Positions 60,772 to 64,000 of a DNA stretch of 64,000 bases are shown here, piece by piece. Position numbers and translations under genes: made by a program. Source of the DNA: GCA-003244245 sp035606945 (GTDB lineage Bacteria > Actinomycetota > Actinomycetes > Mycobacteriales > Pseudonocardiaceae). The stretch spans positions 1 to 64,000 of the forward strand of contig DATNDR010000057.1 in the NCBI GenBank assembly GCA_035606945.1. Direction: 5' to 3'. Positions within the stretch are counted from its first letter, which is position 1, and every line of letters starts with the position of its first letter. The notes under the pieces were generated by a model that saw only the letters and a program-made list of their open reading frames with translations, ran no database searches and was not told the DNA's origin.

Positions 60772-62958
60772 ATGCGATTCGGGGTCGAGGTGCCGGGTCT
60801 GCGGGACCTCCGGGCTGACACCCGCGGCGACCCGGCCATCGCCATCGCCCTCCTCGACGGTCCGGTCGATCTTTCGCACCCATGCCTCGTCGGTGCCAAT
60901 ATTAAACGATTCGAAACGCTGGTGTCAGACGCACCGGGTGACGGGCCTATGTCGAAGCATGGGACCCATATCGCCAGCATTATCTTCGGTCAGCCGGGAA
61001 GCTCGGTCGAGGGAATCGCACCGTATTGCCGGGGCATGCTTTTCCCCGTCTTCCGGGACGGGGAATCGCGTCGGCTATCGCAGCTGGACCTTGCGCGGGC
61101 AATCGAGCAGGCCGTGAGTGAAGGCGCGCACGTCATCAATATCAGCGGCGGCGAGCGCACCCCTACCAACGAGCCGGACAGCATGCTCGGACGGGCTCTC
61201 ACGCTTTGCGCGGACAATGGTGTGCTCGTTGTCGCAGCTGTGGGCAACGACGGCTGCCCGTGCATACAGGTCCCGGCCGCAGTCGGGTCAGTGCTCGCTG
61301 TTGGCGCGCTCGGTGACGACGGCGAGCCGCTGGACACCAGCAACTGGGGGGAGGCCTACCTCTCGAATGGGGTTATGGCCCCCGGTCAGGGTGTCGTGGG
61401 CGCGACGCCCGGAGGCGGAACCGTCTCGATGACCGGGAGCAGCTTTGCGACACCGGTTGTCACCGGGACCGTGGCGCTGCTGCTGAGCATCCAGCATCGG
61501 GAGGGAGCGGTCGTCGACCCACGTGCAGTGGGCAGGGCGCTCGTCGAGAGTGCCCTGCCATGCCGGCCGCAGCCGTCGGAGCGGTGCCGCCGATACCTGG
61601 CCGGAACCCTGCGGGTCCCGGACATCTCCGCGTCCACCACAAGCACCACAAGGGAAGGAGAGAGAGCCGTGACCACTAAAGCTCCGGTTTCGGCATCAAC
61701 GCAGCCGGTGACGCCGGAAGAAGGCTCTCCGGAATGCGCCGGGCTCGGTGTCCAGGCCGCCGGGGCAGACGACGAGAGCCGCACCCATGACGACCTGATT
61801 CGCACGGAGCCCGAGCAGACGGTGGGCGTCGAGCCCGACGCCCACCGTCCAATTCGGACGGATAGCCCAGTGCCGGTGGCTCACCGAAACCCGGCTACGC
61901 CGGGTGTACGACCATCGGGTGAATGTGGCTGCGGCGGTTCCGAGCGCTCGTACGTGTACGCCATCGGCAGCATCGGCTACGACTTCGGCACTGAGGCTCG
62001 CCGCGACGGGTTCCGTCAGCAGATGGATGAGCTCGAGTTGGAGGGCATCCCTGCCCTCGACCAGTCTCCGCCGCGAGTCCTGTTCCACACGGTGCCACCC
62101 AATCCGTACGACCCGAACCAGCTCAGTGCCTACCTCGGTCGCAACCCGTGGGCCTCCAACAAGCTCATCTGGACGCTGAACCTAGACCGCACCCCGATCT
62201 ACGCGCTCGAGGCCGAGGCGTCGGTCGGCATGGCCTGGGGTGAGGCGTTCCACGACGACGAGATGCGGCCCACGGGAATCGACCCCAGCTTCCCGCCGGT
62301 TTCTTACGTTTACAAGGCGTTCCGCGACGCGATCGTCGGCCAACTGCTGCCGGACAGCGACCCAGGTTACGTCTCACGCGTTTCCATCCCTGGGGTGCTG
62401 ACCGACCGGACAGTCCGACTATATTCCGGCCAGATCGTCCCGGTCGTGGTGGTCTCTGCCCGCGGTCTTTACACCTGGAATGAGCCCGCCCTGGTCCAGA
62501 CGGCGGTGGCGGCCGTGCAGGAGTCTGTGCAAGAAGAAGCCACGAGGCGTGGGACCGCCGCAGCTGCAGTTGACGACGAAATGCTCCGGCAGAACATCCG
62601 CGCATTCCTGGACAAGATTTATTTCCAGTTCCGCAACCTTGGTCAGACTTCGCCAGACCGTGCGCTCAACTATGCGGCGACCAATGCGTTCTTGTTCACC
62701 AACGAGATCCGCCAGGGATTGCTTTCGGGAACTTACGTCCCTGGCACGAACTCCGGGCTGTTCACCTTAGACACGATCACCGTGGCAAAAAGCCCATACT
62801 GCCGGATGGACTCTGACTGCTGGGACGTCGTCGTAACGTTCTTCGATCCGGAGAACGACCGAAGAGCCGGAGTGTCCTATCTGTTCACTATCGACGTGAG
62901 CGACGAGCTACCGGTCAGCCTGGCGCCGACGCACCGATTCCTGAACTCGCTTCGATGA
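60772..62958 (+). CDS. PatA/PatG-family (cyanobactin maturation-type) subtilase
   Basis: This is a 728-residue protein. Residues 1-290 form an S8 protease with Asp29 (LLDGPVDLSHP), His63 (KHGTHIASIIFGQPG), the oxyanion Asn in VVAAVGNDG and Ser224 (MTGSSFATPVV). The text closely follows PatA/PatG proteases of cyanobactin pathways. After a linker of about 90 residues with CGCGG near 385 comes the PatA/PatG C-terminal domain (YVYAIGSIGYDFGTEARRDGFRQQM..). In the linker GGAAGGAGAGAGAGCC precedes an in-frame GTG (61669), so the C-terminal domain may also be made alone. ATG 60772 follows AGAAGGA. Confidence 0.88.
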   Translation: MRFGVEVPGLRDLRADTRGDPAIAIALLDGPVDLSHPCLVGANIKRFETLVSDAPGDGPMSKHGTHIASIIFGQPGSSVEGIAPYCRGMLFPVFRDGESRRLSQLDLARAIEQAVSEGAHVINISGGERTPTNEPDSMLGRALTLCADNGVLVVAAVGNDGCPCIQVPAAVGSVLAVGALGDDGEPLDTSNWGEAYLSNGVMAPGQGVVGATPGGGTVSMTGSSFATPVVTGTVALLLSIQHREGAVVDPRAVGRALVESALPCRPQPSERCRRYLAGTLRVPDISASTTSTTREGERAVTTKAPVSASTQPVTPEEGSPECAGLGVQAAGADDESRTHDDLIRTEPEQTVGVEPDAHRPIRTDSPVPVAHRNPATPGVRPSGECGCGGSERSYVYAIGSIGYDFGTEARRDGFRQQMDELELEGIPALDQSPPRVLFHTVPPNPYDPNQLSAYLGRNPWASNKLIWTLNLDRTPIYALEAEASVGMAWGEAFHDDEMRPTGIDPSFPPVSYVYKAFRDAIVGQLLPDSDPGYVSRVSIPGVLTDRTVRLYSGQIVPVVVVSARGLYTWNEPALVQTAVAAVQESVQEEATRRGTAAAAVDDEMLRQNIRAFLDKIYFQFRNLGQTSPDRALNYAATNAFLFTNEIRQGLLSGTYVPGTNSGLFTLDTITVAKSPYCRMDSDCWDVVVTFFDPENDRRAGVSYLFTIDVSDELPVSLAPTHRFLNSLR

Positions 62959-63003
62959 TCCGCGCCGGAAGCCGGCACGGGAACACAGAGAGGAGAGCAC
63001 GCA

Positions 63004-63198
63004 GTGCAACCGAAATGGAGACCGGTACGAACCACGTACCCGATCCAGGCGCCGCCGGTGGCGCGGGACGAGCGTGGAGAAGCGGCGTCCTCAATTGGCG
63101 TGGAACGCGGGGTCGTGCCGGCCCGGTCGCCGTGCAGCCACTTGCCCGGTATGGCGCGGCAGATGTGTTATGCCTCGGAATACGGGATCTCGACATAG
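63004..63198 (+). CDS. short gene A after the PatA/PatG-type protease (candidate precursor)
   Basis: This is a 64-residue peptide starting GTG 63004, with GGAG about 11 bases upstream. Residues 12-22 read YPIQAPPVARD, matching LPVQAAPVGRD in the next short gene. The C-terminal part has two Cys (RSPCSHLPGMARQMCYASEYGIST). It has no signal peptide. A different frame from ATG 62955 overlaps the protease stop and covers this region; the shared motif favours the GTG 63004 frame. I call it a candidate substrate of the maturation protease; this is inference. Confidence 0.6.
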   Translation: MQPKWRPVRTTYPIQAPPVARDERGEAASSIGVERGVVPARSPCSHLPGMARQMCYASEYGIST

Positions 63199-63313
63199 TC
63201 CCCGTGATTCATCCGCATGCCGACCATCGCGGCGCCACCGGATCAGGAACACCGTGTGCGGGATCGCGGTGGACCGGACAGTTGGAATATCGATCTGAAG
63301 GAGTGCAGTGACG

Positions 63314-63523
63314 ATGCAGCAGACAATGTCAACTTACTCGGCTAGGCGCGGGGCGCATCTGATGCTTCCGGTGCAAGCGGCCCCCGTTGGACGAGACCGT
63401 TCGGCGGGTGCGATGAGCGCCGGGCCGGGCGTCGAGGCCGACGGGATCTTCGACGACATCATGGGAGTCGTGAGGACAGTGGCACCCGTAGCGGGTCCTG
63501 TCCTAGGCGCGTTGGGCATCTAA
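63314..63523 (+). CDS. short gene B after the PatA/PatG-type protease (candidate precursor)
   Basis: This is a 69-residue peptide. The GAAGGAG site serves GTG 63308 or ATG 63314. The N-terminal half holds LPVQAAPVGRD. After a Gly/Ala linker (AGAMSAGPGVEADG) the C-terminus is strongly hydrophobic and Gly/Pro-containing (IFDDIMGVVRTVAPVAGPVLGALGI), looking like a membrane-active or packaged core. There is no Cys. The leader-like and core-like halves support a ribosomal peptide precursor. Confidence 0.65.
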   Translation: MQQTMSTYSARRGAHLMLPVQAAPVGRDRSAGAMSAGPGVEADGIFDDIMGVVRTVAPVAGPVLGALGI

Positions 63524-63629
63524 GGCCGAACCGGGCCGACGGTGCCACGGCGCCGCCGGCCCGGTACGCCTCCGGGGTTCACCGCCCACGGTGCGGCGGC
63601 CCAATGTACGGCACGACAAGGAGCATCAC

Positions 63630-63866
63630 ATGCGACTGAACCTGCCAATCCAGACTGTCATCGATCGGAGAGTGCCATACGAACCCTTCCGGCAGCGCCA
63701 ACCGGCCATCAGTTCCGACGGCATCCTCGAAGGATTTCACGAGACCGGCGGAGAGTTCGGCAGCCTGCCCGGCGATCCACCGCCGTGGCAACACAAGATT
63801 CCCTATGTCGACCCGGTGGCAGCCGCTCCAGGTGCATTCCTACTGGCCGTGCTCGGCGCGCTCTGA
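63630..63866 (+). CDS. short gene C after the PatA/PatG-type protease (candidate precursor)
   Basis: This is a 78-residue peptide with an AAGGAG site before ATG 63630. The N-terminus MRLNLPIQTVIDRR keeps the LPIQ part of the motif of genes A and B and an Arg at the same distance. The middle is polar (GFHETGGEFGSLPGDPPPWQHK). The end is short and hydrophobic (AAAPGAFLLAVLGAL), ending like gene B (GALGI). There is no Cys. It is probably part of the same peptide family, with a weaker match. Confidence 0.6.
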   Translation: MRLNLPIQTVIDRRVPYEPFRQRQPAISSDGILEGFHETGGEFGSLPGDPPPWQHKIPYVDPVAAAPGAFLLAVLGAL

Positions 63867-63877
63867 ACTGAGCGGTC

Positions 63878-64000
63878 ATGGCAATGCGCAGGGAGCCGAG
63901 CGTCGCACACGTGGGCCTACACCCGACTCCGGTCGACGTACCGCTGGTCAGCTGCCTGATGCCAACCTCGGGGCGTCCGGAGTTGGCCGCCCGGGCGGCG
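63878..64000 (+). CDS. family 2 glycosyltransferase, N-terminal start (3' end outside window)
   Basis: The frame from ATG 63878 stays open to the window end. After about 20 residues the text VPLVSCLMPTSGRPELAARAA is the first strand and helix of GT-A fold family 2 glycosyltransferases (usual pattern VSxxMPTxxRPxxLxxAI). Only 41 codons are visible, so the donor site (DxD) cannot be checked. It follows short gene C by 11 bases and may glycosylate a product of the locus. Confidence 0.55.
   Translation, partial: MAMRREPSVAHVGLHPTPVDVPLVSCLMPTSGRPELAARAA

Noticed and set aside
62955..63311. 118-residue ORF with an ATGA overlap at the end of the PatA/PatG-type gene
   Set aside because: It overlaps short gene A in another frame. 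Gene A has its own ribosome binding site and a motif shared with gene B, while this frame is Gly/Arg-rich without recognisable features.

Overview
The window is high-GC actinobacterial chromosome. The gene families, their order and the frequent ATGA or GTGA overlaps point to a member of the Pseudonocardiales/Mycobacteriales side. Examples are tRNA-Ser next to tadA with its actinobacterial partner gene, tyrA, an ShbA/SigD-like sigma factor, membrane-anchored Hsp70-like proteins and type VII secretion-type small proteins. The genus is inference.

Layout. 1-7.9 kb: tail of an Hsp70-like membrane protein, a stand-alone condensation-domain protein, a GNAT protein, a divergent pair of membrane proteins and a SnoaL-like protein behind two tandem operators. 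7.9-19.5 kb: ordinary chromosome with tRNA-Ser(CGA), tadA and partner, M20 amidohydrolase, tyrA, amidase, a glycolipid-binding-type protein, HesB-like protein, LPG-synthase-TM-like protein, glutamate decarboxylase and an S53 peptidase. 19.7-22.9 kb: sigma factor, then a coupled secreted protein-histidine kinase-response regulator operon. 23.7-28 kb: a partner-switching module of two MEDS/HATPase proteins, two STAS proteins and one SpoIIE-type phosphatase. 28-32.3 kb: two divergent Hsp70-like membrane proteins, one ending in a beta-propeller. 32.5-39.1 kb: AI-2E-type permease, FAD monooxygenase, APC permease, a frameshifted MarR gene and a cbtB-cbtA-arsR operon.

39.3-52.3 kb holds one peptide ABC transporter in the order permease, binding protein, permease, ATPase, ATPase. 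It is split by two blocks of foreign genes. The first (43.1-47.9 kb) contains the decayed remains of an ATP-grasp peptide (graspetide) locus. The second (48.9-51.3 kb) contains a small type VII secretion-type gene set. The same palindromic motif lies before and after the whole operon.

52.5-58.9 kb is mixed housekeeping: HAD phosphatase, a DinB-dienelactone hydrolase fusion, SIMPL lipoprotein, SDR, enoyl-CoA hydratase and a Sua5/YrdC-type protein.

59.1-64 kb is the most interesting part. A SARP-type regulator is divergent from a PatA/PatG (cyanobactin maturation)-type subtilase. The subtilase is followed by three short genes, each with its own ribosome binding site. Two of them share a clear motif (P-[IV]-Q-A-x-P-V-x-R-D) and the third a weaker form. 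The start of a family 2 glycosyltransferase reaches the window edge. I read this as a probable uncharacterised peptide-processing (RiPP-like) locus; it continues beyond the window.
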